Both the position numbers and the translations under genes were made by a program. The notes beneath the pieces were generated by a model. The model was not told where the DNA came from. It saw only the letters and a program-made list of their open reading frames with translations, and ran no database searches. DNA of 64,000 nucleotides from Acanthosoma haemorrhoidale (lineage: Eukaryota > Arthropoda > Insecta > Hemiptera > Acanthosomatidae), in NCBI GenBank assembly GCA_930367205.1, contig OV884011.1, positions 166,419,226 through 166,483,225 on the forward strand, given 5' to 3'. Positions 36,566 through 48,000 of the stretch are shown here, in pieces. How positions within the stretch are numbered: position 1 is the stretch's first letter; each line of letters opens with the position of its first letter.

Positions 36566-39120
36566 ATGAAATGACTGGTGATACTCGCTGCTCTTGTCGG
36601 CCTATCCGTCGTTGCTGCTTCGAGGAAGAGAGCAGGTCTGACATGAGACTGCGGAAAGGCTAACTCTGTGAGTTTACAATGCTTTTGTTTTGGAATTGTC
36701 TCTATCTTTGACCTAAGCTCTTTCTTAATCAGATGTTAAAATGTTGAGGGTAGGATAGTCGGAGGTAGGCAGGTCACCCCGAACTAGTACCCGTGGATGG
36801 CCTCATTGAACATCTAAAGTTCGTACATCTACAGGCCAAAATGCGGCGTGAGCATCATCACACCCTGGCACGCACTAACTGCAGCCCACTGCGGGGAATT
36901 GGCACCGGCGTATAACAAACGATTGGTTGTTGGTGCCCACGACCTCATAGGTAAGTATTACTAGTTATATCATGCCTCATGGATAGAAGAAAAAAAACGA
37001 CAACACAAAAATGCCACATTTTAAACAAATATATAAACAACGCTATAAAATTGACCAACTTAGAAAGAGAAAAAGAAATTTATGAGATATTAAAAAAAAA
37101 TTATACTTAGCTAACCTAATCGAGAAATTTCGGAATTAAAATTTTTACTAAATAAAAATCAAAATGCATCAAACGCTACAGAAATTGATAAATTGCCAAA
37201 TATTAATTCTATAAATAATAACCAAAGCATTAAGAAGACATACTTGTGCTTCTGTTATATTTTAAGAGCCCATAAAGTAAGTTGTTACTGACGTCACATT
37301 TGGCCATCAATCCACCTACAAATTTAAAAACTTCTATTCATATTTGAAAGACAAATAAGACATTAAAAAAGAATCTGAAGCCATATATAAAATTAGATTT
37401 CTTCATTACCAACAATTTTACATTGGAGAAACCTATCAACACAAATACGATTGTAAAAATTTTGAAAATAAGGAACAGAAAACAGCTCTTGCACAAATTG
37501 CTGAAGAAAGTAAAGCCACTTCAATCCCAATCGCCCAGGTGTCGAACCATGAGAAATGGGACACCACAGATTTAGGCAGCAACTTCGATATATCCATCTT
37601 GGTCACAGCCCAGCAGGTACCCTTCAGCAGCACAGTGGCACCTGTTTGCATGCTTTCCAAAAAAGTTCTAGTCCATTGTCGGGGCGCCAGCCGGGGGAAG
37701 GTAACGTCGACCCGGTCACTGCCCGGCGGGCGTCAAGAAAGTAATAAATCAATAAACCGGTGGTCGGTCTTTGACCTTTGCTGGTGGCCTAGTGGCGGGC
37801 AGCTTAATTCGTTTTTGTTTATTGATCTGACTACATAAGATCTTAGAAGGTGTGCCCCGACAGTGAACTGTGTTCAGAAAAGGTACAGGCTAGGTTTTAT
37901 AATTAATACAGTTTATGTGGTTTTGGAAAGATCACGAGTTCACACTCGGTATCTGAGGTTAGGCGAAACCCGTCCAGATACCAAAGGCGAGTGTGAACCG
38001 GAAATAGTTCTGAGTCCTAGAGATCGTCGTCTACTAATTTTAGCGAGACGAAGCCAGATAACTAGTCCCCTCTCTCTAAACGGACACCGAAGTCTTATTG
38101 ATAATATATGGAAAGGTAGGCGGGTGTTTTCTGGTCAGAGGAGAGGGTAACATCTATTTATTCGTAGTAAAGTAGTTACCACAACATCCATAAAACTATT
38201 TTATTACTTAACTAATTAACATACTTCCGTTGGCATATATAGCAGCTATTGTATCCTTTAATGTTTGTGTTGTTACATACCAATCATGGCTAAGTAACAC
38301 TCTCCAGTAATTCATCATAATAGACGACTGCTATTGTCAGCATTGAAGCCTTTGACCAACACTTGCCGTACTTCGATGGAGCATCCCTTCATCTACCACA
38401 ATTTTTCCAGTAGTGTCTCAAAATATTGCGTATCACAATTTTCTCTTCGGATTTTGTCAAATAGATACTCAGTCATTGTAAAGCAATAGCTAACTGAAAG
38501 ATTAAAATAAAAAAAGATGTAAGGTGTTTATTTTAAAGTTACCAATGTTTTCAGGCGTAAGGACTTTTTTTGAAGAAACGAAGTATATCTAACAAGGAAA
38601 TTTTTTTTTTTTTGCTTGAATTTGAAATGAGATTATAATTATTTCTCTTGTAATGACAGTAATATTGAATGGAATGTTTCTGCTCTATTGAAGAGTATTC
38701 TAAAAACAGTCCTAATTCCTTAGGGGATACAGGATATAGGAAAATACTTGAATATTATTACACCACTGTCAATAAAACTACCTTTACTGTTAGCAGTTTT
38801 ACAATTACATTATATTTTTTTTTTTTAAATTAGGGTGAATCTGGTGGTCCAGTGGTGTGGTTGGATAAAGAAACAAACAGATACACCCAGGTCGCTCTCG
38901 TCTCCTATGGAGGTGCGTGTGGTGGACCGAAACCTTTGGTAAACACAGATGTATCTACTTACATTGACTGGATAAACAACACAATCAAAGGTGTGTGACT
39001 ATTATAGATTTCGGACATTTTGGTAGCTAACCATATATAAATAATATATATTGTATCATATACAATACATTTTTTTTTCCAGCTACAAAACCCGGAGTGC
39101 AATTTGGCAGAAAGAAGTAA
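36566..39120 (+). pseudogene. Trypsin-like serine protease pseudogene
   Basis: Exon-like pieces in order. 36566-about 36630: Met-Lys-stop then LVILAALVGLSVVAASRKRA, a signal peptide with TGA at codon 3. About 36733-36951: VEGRIVGGRQVTPN, the activation site, then SIITPWHALTAAHC with the catalytic His. In-frame TAG (36785) and TAA (36815) interrupt it, and a one-base loss in an A-run precedes RIVGG. 37429-37676: catalytic Asp in NFDISIL, then VPFSSTVAPVCM. 38834-38990: GESGGPVVW with the catalytic Ser. 39083-39120: the last residues and TAA. The Asp exon is cut by the GC-rich repeat at 37677, and I could not find the GWG/Cys section that should precede GESGGP. GESGGP has Glu for the usual Asp194. 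It was once a secreted S1 protease (digestive, salivary or venom type) and is now inactive. Confidence 0.88.
37677..38150 (+). repeat. GC-rich repeat with LTR-like ends, copy 2
   Basis: TGTCGGGGC (37677) to GCCCCGACA (ending 37862) makes a 186-bp block with 9-bp inverted ends. A leader-like region homologous to copy 1 follows, including a strong hairpin at 37938-37998 and TTTTAGCGAGACGAAG. It interrupts the serine protease Asp exon. No target duplication was found, so the right boundary is uncertain. Confidence 0.6.
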
Positions 39121-41356
39121 TATAGTCATTTAACATCAATATACAATTAATAAGATAATTTAAATAAATGAAGCTTTCATAAAAGTTGTTTTGTATCTTT
39201 TCATAATATTTAAAGTAAAACCATTCACGCATGCGTAGAATTATTATTAGACAACCAAGGCCAGTGAGAGCTGTCAACGCATTCCCATGTTACTTAACGT
39301 TTTATGTAGGTACTTGGGACAGAGGTTAACTGGAAAAGTACGTTAATATTTACTTTGAATTATTTATTAGACTTTTAAAGCGTTGAATTCACACAAATAG
39401 TACGTTTACAAATTGTCTGTAGAGGACAAACAAACAAATCAATTTCTAGTTAACTCACTGTTTATAATTTTTTAGCCCTTAGCTTGATGTTTATAAAAGC
39501 TAATTTATTATTAATTGAAGAAATCAAGTTATATTAGGAATATATCAGGGGTCAGAATGAAAACGATAATCTTTCACAACTCACTCAAAATATTATTATA
39601 AGCTTCAATAATTCCAAATGAAAATATTTCCCGGATGAAACTGATCCTAGGATTCATAGTAAATTATAATTCTGCTACTCAAGACTTCCTAAAAAAAAAA
39701 AATACTTTATTTGGTATAACTCACAAATGCACAATTAGATATGGTTGTAAACTAAGAGCAACATGAATGCCTGAAGGGAATAACTAACCCTCTATCTTGA
39801 ACGGATTACAAAGAACTGGTATCAGTAAAGATAAATAGCGTGGGACACAAATATTTTGACGAAAGGGTGATCTGCGAAAGGAATTGAATAAGCTATTGAA
39901 TACTCCAATATAGAACTATCAGTGATTTCTATGAAATCACAAGTTAAGAGGCATAGTTCTACTGAAGTAATTGTTATTGTTGACAGTGCGATTATTCTTT
40001 TTACCATTTGTTGAAGAAGCAAAAGAACCTTGACGATACACGAGTGAGTAAATACAACAATAAAAACTTTTATTCTCTGGCGCCGGGACCACTTAACCAC
40101 CCCGGGACTCAAGCCACCCCAACTCAACCCTCCCGCCGGCCCTGCCAACCACAGGGTTCTATTATTTAAATAAAAATTAATTTATTATTTTGGATGTTTT
40201 CATAGTAGTATAATAGTCGTGTTTAAAGTGGAAATTAGTGCATTCCGATATTGGATATTTTTTTTTAATTTCAAAAGTTTTATTTAGAAATTGTTTTATA
40301 TATAATTTGTTTGAGCGGATGCCTGGATAACATGACAATAAATAAAAAAACTCAAAAACATTTTTAAAAAATTAATTTTCACCCAGTGTAAATATTAAAA
40401 CGAAGGTGCCTCTTATTGTAATGTTTGCTCTTAAAATATAACAGTATTTGAGTTATGAATTAACTACAGTCCTAGTAAATTCCTTCCTCATTTCAGGTAT
40501 CTCAACATATATCCATAGAAAGTTAATGGGGAATGAAGAATCTAGAAATAAATGTAGATGGTTTCCCAAAGAAACAATATGTCTTTAATTACATACTAAG
40601 TGCTAAAAATAATTAATCTTGAAGTAAAGTTGTGAGAAGTTTAATCTAGGGTTCAAGTCTCGCTAAGAAACGCAACATACGACTTGCCTAAATCTAGAGG
40701 TTCGCCACGATGTACATAATGGCTGGTAATAATGACCTCATCTAACATGTTACAATCATCTAATTGTATTCACGATACATTTTGTACAATGACATTTTGA
40801 TAGCAGCTAACAAGAGAGTTAGCTATCGGTGACAATCAGTAAGGACTTGAGCGAAATCAATTGATAACTGGTATCTAAACAATTGCCGAGGCAGAATAAG
40901 AGATTCTAGCTTTTTCCGTCTGGTTCACTTTCTCTCTACATATATATTGCAACGGGACTCTCTATTGTCTACGACTATCTAAATCACCCTACGACTACCT
41001 GGAGCTCTCTTTTTGTACGAATGTCACGGTAACCAGAACTAACGCTGATTTATGTTCGGAATGGTGAAAGCCAGGGTCTTTTTCGAGGAATTTTCATTCA
41101 TCGGGACGAGCCAACGACCATAGACATCCAAAAATCAGAAAATCTCTTGCCCTTTCTCTGGTCTTCGGTCGGAGCTTGGGGGGGGGGGGGGATTGTAGCT
41201 ATTAACAGTTATTAAATAAATCGATGATAATTTGTAAAAATGTTTCATTTGCCGTGAGAATAAGAAAACAAATGAGACCAAACGAATGTCTATGGTGGAA
41301 AATTGTTTTAGAAGGCGAGGAAATGTGGCTATTTAAATTAGTTTTGATACAATCTA
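39121..41356. other. Intergenic, unassigned
   Basis: AT-rich. It holds a short GC-rich patch at 40078-40140 with TGGCGCCGGGACC after AATAAAAACTTTTATTC, which may be a retroelement LTR/primer-site scar. A B-box-like GGTTCAAGTCT lies near 40650, and a 14-G run near 41178. No genes seen. Confidence 0.4.
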
Positions 41357-42015
41357 GGCAAGTGACCCACGTTTTTTTATAGTACTTTTTGACGCTGGAT
41401 CTAATAGAAATATAATCAACCTAAAAAAAGTTATATTCCTACGTGTTGTTTATTATGTTCGTTGTGGACAAATTACATACGCACAAAGAGTGAAGACCCA
41501 CACATAAAAGCCTTAATTATTATGAATTCAGATTACAACTTAACAACACTGAACAGAAAAGACCCAAAGTAAAACTTTAAGTGGAGTATTAAGAAAAGCT
41601 GAAATAACAAGCTATTGGGGGCTCCATTTGTAACACTGTCAAAATGACGATGCCTTACATAATTTGAAGAGGTCGCTTACATTATTCAAAAGCAAGCGAC
41701 ATCTACTTGCAGTCGACGTCTGAACTGTCTATTGAAATGGACCAATGGGGTATCAATAATTCTTGAAAACTTTCTGAAAGAGAAAAACCACCCAATCATT
41801 AATTCGTTATTTTTTCATCATATACTTATGAATTAAAACTTAAACAATATATTATTTACTATTTTTATTATTCACTCATTTTATCACTGACTAGTACTCT
41901 ATCCTAATAAATTTTGGTTATTCAATAACTTTTGGTTGCTTTTTAATGGGAAAATATTATACTAAATCATTATATCCAGGGTCAAAAAATACTCTAAAAA
42001 CACGCGTCACTTGCC
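41357..42015. mobile_element. 659-bp MITE with about 60-bp inverted ends and TA targets
   Basis: Left end GGCAAGTGACCCACGTTTTT (41357) and right end (complement) GGCAAGTGACGCGTGTTTTT (ending 42015). The similarity continues inward through TACTTTTTGACGCTGGAT and its counterpart. TA flanks both sides (41355-41356 and 42016-42017), as in Tc1/mariner elements. The interior is non-coding. These ends differ from the mariner at 17269. Confidence 0.8.
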
Positions 42016-42959
42016 TAAAACGTACCAAAACTATTTCCTCCCCCCCCCCACACAAAAAATACCCTCTTCAATGTAGAATCTCTTTTGTCTTTTGATTTTC
42101 ATTTTGTCTTTCACATTTTTACCTAGTTTCATCAACGGACTAATTTTTTTTAATAAATATTATAATTACTTTATCCGTCCTAGAGGGAAAGGCCTTTGGA
42201 GGGGGGGGGTGAGCAAAATATATTTAATGAATGGGGATCGAACTTAAGTATTAATGAATTCTTACGTCACAATTAATAATGCTGTTTACATGCGAATTGT
42301 AATTTTCTAATAAAGTTCTTTTTTAATAATATTTTTATTTTTACATATAGGTTTGTGGTTAATGGTTTTAAAATACTTAGAAAATATAATCAGCTCTGAC
42401 AACTTCATGTCACGTAACCAGAGTACCTTGCTTTGTCAAAGAACTATTCTTATTTAGGATTATTAAAAGTTTTGTTATATTGGTATGACTGACTAAGTTC
42501 CAAATAGGTGCTTGCTGTCCTGAAATATTTATTGGATATCCTGATATCGATCCGATTCTTCTCTTGAACTGTCCCCTTAAATTTCATCTGTTGTGTTAAA
42601 TTTAATTCACATTCGGTACAAAAAAACGCACTCTAACATGAACTCAAATAGCAGCTAATGAACATACCAAATTAAAAAACATAACGGTTTCTCATTGTGA
42701 ATAAATAAATAATTGTCAAATTAATACCATGCTCACTACTCAAGATGGCACTAAAATAAAAAGTAATGAAATAGATTAAATGTATATAGGTTAAATTTTC
42801 ACGGCTCACAAACTTTACATCGACGAAAAAACACACTGACATATCAGACAATTTCACTTCCAAACAGTTAATGCTCCTCGATGAGGATATTCAATATGTA
42901 TCTATAATGTTTCTCCATATCCAGTTTATAAATATTTATCAATCCACAATAACAACAAT

Positions 42960-43175
42960 CCACTAACTCAAAGAGGTGTTGACATTTTCGAGCCCACAAA
43001 GAAATTTTCGAAAATAGGGTTGGCTAAACTGATTCCCCCACCCCTACCCGTAAGGTCAAAAGGAAGGGCAGTTTCTGCTAGTTAGTTAGTAAGTAGCTAC
43101 TAGTGAGTGCGGTGAGTTAGTGTTCAGTTTAGTATCGGCAGTTCGTAGTTCGTAACGATGCAGTGCGCGACTTCA
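42960..43175 (+). promoter_or_regulatory. Conserved 5' flank of the ankyrin genes
   Basis: Strongly conserved in all three units (52440-52653 and 62927-63140). It includes CCCCCACCCCTACCCGTAAG and a TCAGTTTAG stretch (43124 on) that fits an arthropod initiator. A 5' UTR of about 50 nt would follow. There is no TATA box. The promoter role is inferred from position and conservation. Confidence 0.35.
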
Positions 43176-45176
43176 ATGGATATTTTGTGTGCTATAGAAA
43201 ACGGGAATATGGAAGGGCTCTGGCAAGCTATCGATTCAGGAGTGAGCTTAAATTTCAGGGACCTAAGCGGGAAAACACCTCTCCACCACGCTATTGAGCG
43301 TCAATGTCCCAAGGAGATATTAGAGACTCTTCTGTCCTCCGGGGCCGATCCTGAAGCCAAGGACGGCGGAGGCAAGACAACATTACAAGCAGCCTTGGAC
43401 GTCTGTGCCGATGTGGAAGTGGTGCGCTTACTTTTGTCAGCAGGAGCCAATCCGGAGACTGAGTGTTTGGGAATGTCTCCGCTTATGAAGGCCATAGATA
43501 TAAGGCAGATTCCAGTCGTCAAAGCACTCCTGGCCGCCGGGGCCAACGTCAACGCTAAAGACGAAAGGCTGAGGACTCCACTCCATCAGGCGGTCGGATG
43601 TTTTTCGTACGCCATAACCAAGATCCTGCTCTCAGCGGGTGCAAAACCGAACGCCAAAGATATAACCGGACAGTCGCCGCTTCACTTAGCCATGGTCACA
43701 ATAGACTGTGAATGTGTGGTAGGTATCCTTCTGTCTGCGGGAGCCGACCCTAACCTGGAGGATAACGAACAGGAAACTCCTTTGATGAAGATACAGTCCA
43801 GGCGACACTCGCCGAATGTGAGCTGCCTCCTCGCAGCCGGCGCCGATGTGAAAAGGTTCTACGTCTTGCACAAAACGATCACAGCCACTTCGAACCTCGA
43901 TATCTTGAGAATGGTGGTAGAAGCCGGTGCAGATATTAATGCTGTAGACAAGTCAGGGCTAACTCCACTTTATTATAGCGTCCGAAAAAATGACATATGC
44001 ACGATAAGATATCTCATCGAAGCCGGAGCTGACCCCCACTACCGTATGCGAGGTGACATAACTTACCTCCAAGTGTGTAAAACCTTTGAGGCGTTGAGCG
44101 TTTTCTTAAAAAACCCACCACCGAGAATTCCCGCTGCCAAAAAATTCCCACGTTTGGATGCTAATTGTAATAATTTGTCCGAACTTACAAAATCCAGCAT
44201 CATTAATGAATATCTTAACTGGTATGGACACGGATCCAATTCCCTACACCATATCCTCAGAAAGTGTTTCATACAGAGAGAATGCTTAGCACCCATAACG
44301 TTGCTCCTATATTATGGAGCCGACCCATCTGCGGTAGACCCAGAAGGGAAAAATGCCGTGTATTATGCTATATATTATAGGTGCGAATTAGCCGCAGAAT
44401 TTATGATGAGAGTTATGTTTGTCATTCAAGGCGACGACTATCTGGTCAATTTGAAAGATATGCTGACAATGGAGAGTGATACCGTCATAGGTACATTTAA
44501 ACTTGTCACTAAGTATGCTCTAATTACTTCAAAAGACGCCAAGACCCAACAGAAAAGATTAAAACTTCTTCTAAAAATTGGAGAGTTAGGAAGGTGTCAC
44601 CGTGAAATTATAAGCGACTATTTCAAGGAATGTCTTCAGGAGATACAATCAATGAAAGATTGGAAAGTTAGCTCCTATTGTTCCATGTACGACTGTGTAA
44701 CAAAAACTAGTGCTAGTTTAAATAAAGACATTATTAAAGAAATTGTATCAGATTATAGAATAATCAACTGTTTTAAAATATACGCCGATTTGATAATATT
44801 CAAATTGGAATATTGTTTTGATAGGGGAGTAATGTTAAAGTCATTACAAAATATCAAGATATCCACGGGGGTTTCTTCGAATGAAAAATCTGTGGAACTC
44901 CACAGGGATTGCCTCGACCAAGTATACGATCACTTCAACAATAAGGATCTTTATTTTTTAATAACTAACCTGAATAAAATTTTAAAAACACCTATTGCTC
45001 TGGACTATGATCCTATCCCTACACAGGTAAGACATGATTACTGCTTTGTATCTTGAGTTATTTTTGGCCATTTCAAATGTAATTTATTAATTAATATATG
45101 CATTGTTTGTTTTCAGTTATTCTTTGGATATGGCAGAAATGAGGACTTAGATCGTCTGAAAGAACGATTGGGATAA
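43176..45176 (+). CDS. Ankyrin-repeat protein, array copy A
   Basis: Two exons, 43176-45026 and 45117-45176 (donor ACACAG|GTAAG, acceptor TTTTCAG), give 636 residues starting MDILCAIENG and ending LDRLKERLG. An in-frame ATG lies 18 bp upstream (43158) but is ACG in B and C, so I chose the shared start. Residues 1-30 are a capping helix pair. About 8 ankyrin repeats follow to residue 290 (KTPLHHAIE, LLSAGANP, RTPLHQAV, SPLHLAM, EAGADINAVD). Two more occur near 345-395 (NSLHHIL, YYGADPSAVD). A helical C-terminal region of about 240 residues has no family I recognise. There is no signal peptide or membrane segment, so it is probably cytosolic or nuclear and binds protein. The ankyrin part is GC-richer than the flanks. 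Spliced and intact, so a genuine insect gene. Function unknown. Confidence 0.85.
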
Positions 45177-48000
45177 AAATCGAGAATGAAGATTTCCTGC
45201 CGTCAATTAGAACTATTAATCCTCAGGGATTTAGTAGCACACACAGGTAACACACACATGAATACACCTTTGCAAGTTGAGTTATGTTGATCATACTTTA
45301 TAAAATCCATTTTGTTTGTATCATAACATCTGTATGCCTCTAACTCATGAATTGAATTTAATTATTGGACTTGAAATAATTCTCTGAAAAGTGCTGTTGT
45401 TAATTAAGATATTTTGTTAATTTTTTCTTGTATGATTCCTGTCGCTCACTAGTTATGATCAAGACGGATTGACTAAGTTCTAGTTTTTGTTCTTTATTAG
45501 AGTTGCAATTATTTTTTTAATAAGAACGCGAATCTTTAGCAACAACAGCAGTGAAAGTTGACAGGTATACCTTGCGGATGGCAATCTAGCGTGTAGTGCT
45601 AAATCCCGTTTTTCTTGGTGAAATAATAAACAAGATTTTAGTCTTGCTGCAAAACTATAAGTTTATTACCTACCTGAAACAAACTTTTCTCACCATTATT
45701 ACGGTGAGAGAGTCCATTCACTATTATAAATTTGATATTGTTTTTGTCGTTTCCAAGAGATCGCAGATTTGCTAGTTTAAATTCGGTACAAAAGTTATAC
45801 TTTTTGTACAAATTGCACGTGCAAAGGGTTAAAAATCAGGCACTTACTTTACTTTACTTCACTAAAAAATGGTAAAAACACCCAATAATATCTAATATTT
45901 TTTCAGGGTTATGGTTAAAAAAAAATTACAATACAAATATAATTTACTAATTTATGCAATAAAAATAATAATGTTCAATACAAAACAAAAGAAACCCACA
46001 AAATATATATTTTTTATTTATTTAACGATACAAAAATAATGCTTGATCAAAAAAGAAGGAAAAAATACAAAATTATTTTACTTTAAAATATGTTACAAAA
46101 CGTTTTATTATTATACCATATAGGTTTCATAGTCTTTAATTTAATTTATTAGTTAATTTTCTTCTTTTGTTTCTTCATTTTCGTCCGGCTCTAGGAACCT
46201 GTCAACAACGTTTTTGTTTGTGGGCAAATTTTTGGTATAACTCATAGGATTTTCTGGGGATCAAATGGTCACTGCAAAGTTCCATAAGTGGTCGATCTTT
46301 GCATCCGAAATTGGGAACTTTGAGAAGTGCAACCTTTCTATTTTTGTGCTTCATATTTTTCCTTCGGTTTCATACAAAGTGAAGCTAATTGACGTTTTGT
46401 CAACTAGCGCGTAGTTGTTAGAATGCACACCGCAAGCTTACAAGCCTAAAAAAAATTGCCTGTCGGCTCTTTTTGGCGTAGATAGCTCTGCTGTAAATCA
46501 AAATCGAATGCAACAATTCCTGCATTTTTAGCAACTAATTTGCCCGAGTCTCTTCCATCTCTTTGTTTCTTATATATTTTGAGTTCTCCTTCTCCTCCTT
46601 GGACCGTTTTCCATCTTCTGAATAATCTTTGAATGTGACAGACTTTTTGTAAAGATCTTTTTTTGGTTTGTGGAATTTTTGTTTGAATATTAGAAATATT
46701 TGTCAGTATTTTTCAATACTTGCCACTTTCCTTCCTAGTTCGGCACACTCGGCTTGATATAAATTATACATAATTTTAACATTAAGGTCAGCATTTAAAT
46801 ATTTGCACTGGTTCATTTTGTGGCTGTAATGGGATTGAACAAAATATGTCTACTAACAAAGAAATAAACAATTTTATCCTTAGAGAAAAGCTTTAGACAG
46901 ATTCAAAACCTTCCCAGTTCGATTCCGATTTTCAAAACTATAACTAGGGGAATTCTGCTGTAGAAATTGTCAAAACTCCCAAATTTTCAACTGATTTTTT
47001 TTCTTCTAACGGGCGAAATTATTGCACCAACAGCTAAATTCTGCTCCAGTGAATTCCAGTGAAATAACCGCATCATAGAAAAATTAAAAATTTAAGTTTG
47101 ATGTATTGAATAGTAAATGGTGACATCAAAATTAAATATAAATAAATTAGTTTGATAATTAAAGGAGTAATTATTTTTTAAAGGGTGTCTTGACTTTTTC
47201 TAGCCAGTAACCTTCCTGTTGGCCTTTTCTGGTCCATTGTGTGCTTCCTATTCAAGCTAAAAACAGAAATACCAAATCATTTAATATGTTTTAAGTAACT
47301 CAGGTAGAGTTAGTTAAGAATCTCCGTTTATCTCGTTATGAATGTTTTTAAAAAATACAACTTACTTTATAAGTGGTAAAAAAATATTTCTCTATTAACA
47401 CCTCTTTTCGAAGAATTATTGGACATAATCAACATGGGTAAGAGACATACAGAATAATACAAACAAAATAGATATTATAAACTATATACATAATAGAAAT
47501 TAATAAAAGCTTTTTTTTCTTTGATCTTTACAGTTAGACAATGATAAATTGTATTTTTTCAAAAATAACATTAAATCAAACTATGAATTTAATAAATGAA
47601 CAACAAGCAATATTTTTATGAGTTCAATTTACAAGTAACGTGAAACTTTCAGGGGATCCAAGTCCTCTTTCCCTCCACATCTAAAAACAATACAAATAAA
47701 TTACATCTGAAATGATCAACATAACTATAAAGTTGCAAAGATGTATTAATTTTTTACCTGTATGTTTATATTGGTTGAATAATCAATCATGTGTGGTACA
47801 AGCAATCTCTGTTGAGTTCCACTGCTTTTCCATGAGAAGTCAGCGAGGAAATTTTAATGTTTAGTAAGCAAACATTATCCATCTGTCATAGCAATATTCC
47901 TAATCATATCTGTCAATAATCATATAATCATAACTGGAGAGTTGTCACCTTGTATCACCACCATAAATCTCAACATTCAACTACTAATTACCGATAACAG
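45177..48000. other. Proximal spacer of unit A
   Basis: AT-rich 3' flank. It includes the degenerate coding-like block at 46170-46790. It aligns to 54652-58480 in unit B but with several gaps and scattered substitutions. No intact genes. Confidence 0.5.
46170..46790 (-). pseudogene. Degenerate transposon-derived coding block, unit A
   Basis: On the minus strand, fragments in shifting frames read YQAECAELGRKVASIEKY, KPKKDLYKKSVTFKDYS, SKEEKENSKY, LVAKNAGIVAFDFDLQQ and YALVDKTSISFTLYE. The order KPKKD-C-like followed by FD-LQQ resembles uncharacterised insect transposon-like proteins. There are many stops. The family assignment is tentative. Confidence 0.35.

Noticed and set aside
38230..38480. 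Antisense open stretch between protease exons, tested as a missing protease exon
   Set aside because: No GWG, Cys or other S1 protease motif on either strand, and the strand is wrong for the best frame.
40078..40100. TGGCGCCGGGACC resembling a retroelement primer-binding site
   Set aside because: No LTR pair or target duplication could be found around it. Mentioned only as a possible scar.
39822..40148. 108-codon minus-strand frame
   Set aside because: Its start falls in a GC-rich patch and the rest is AT-rich with no recognisable domain.
43158..43175. Upstream ATG as the general start of the ankyrin proteins
   Set aside because: The codon is ACG in copies B and C, so the shared start at MDIL is preferred.
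43301..43552. Minus-strand frames opposite the ankyrin genes (also near 52779, 63266, 44063 and 53538)
   Set aside because: They are antisense shadows of the conserved ankyrin coding sequence and show no independent features.
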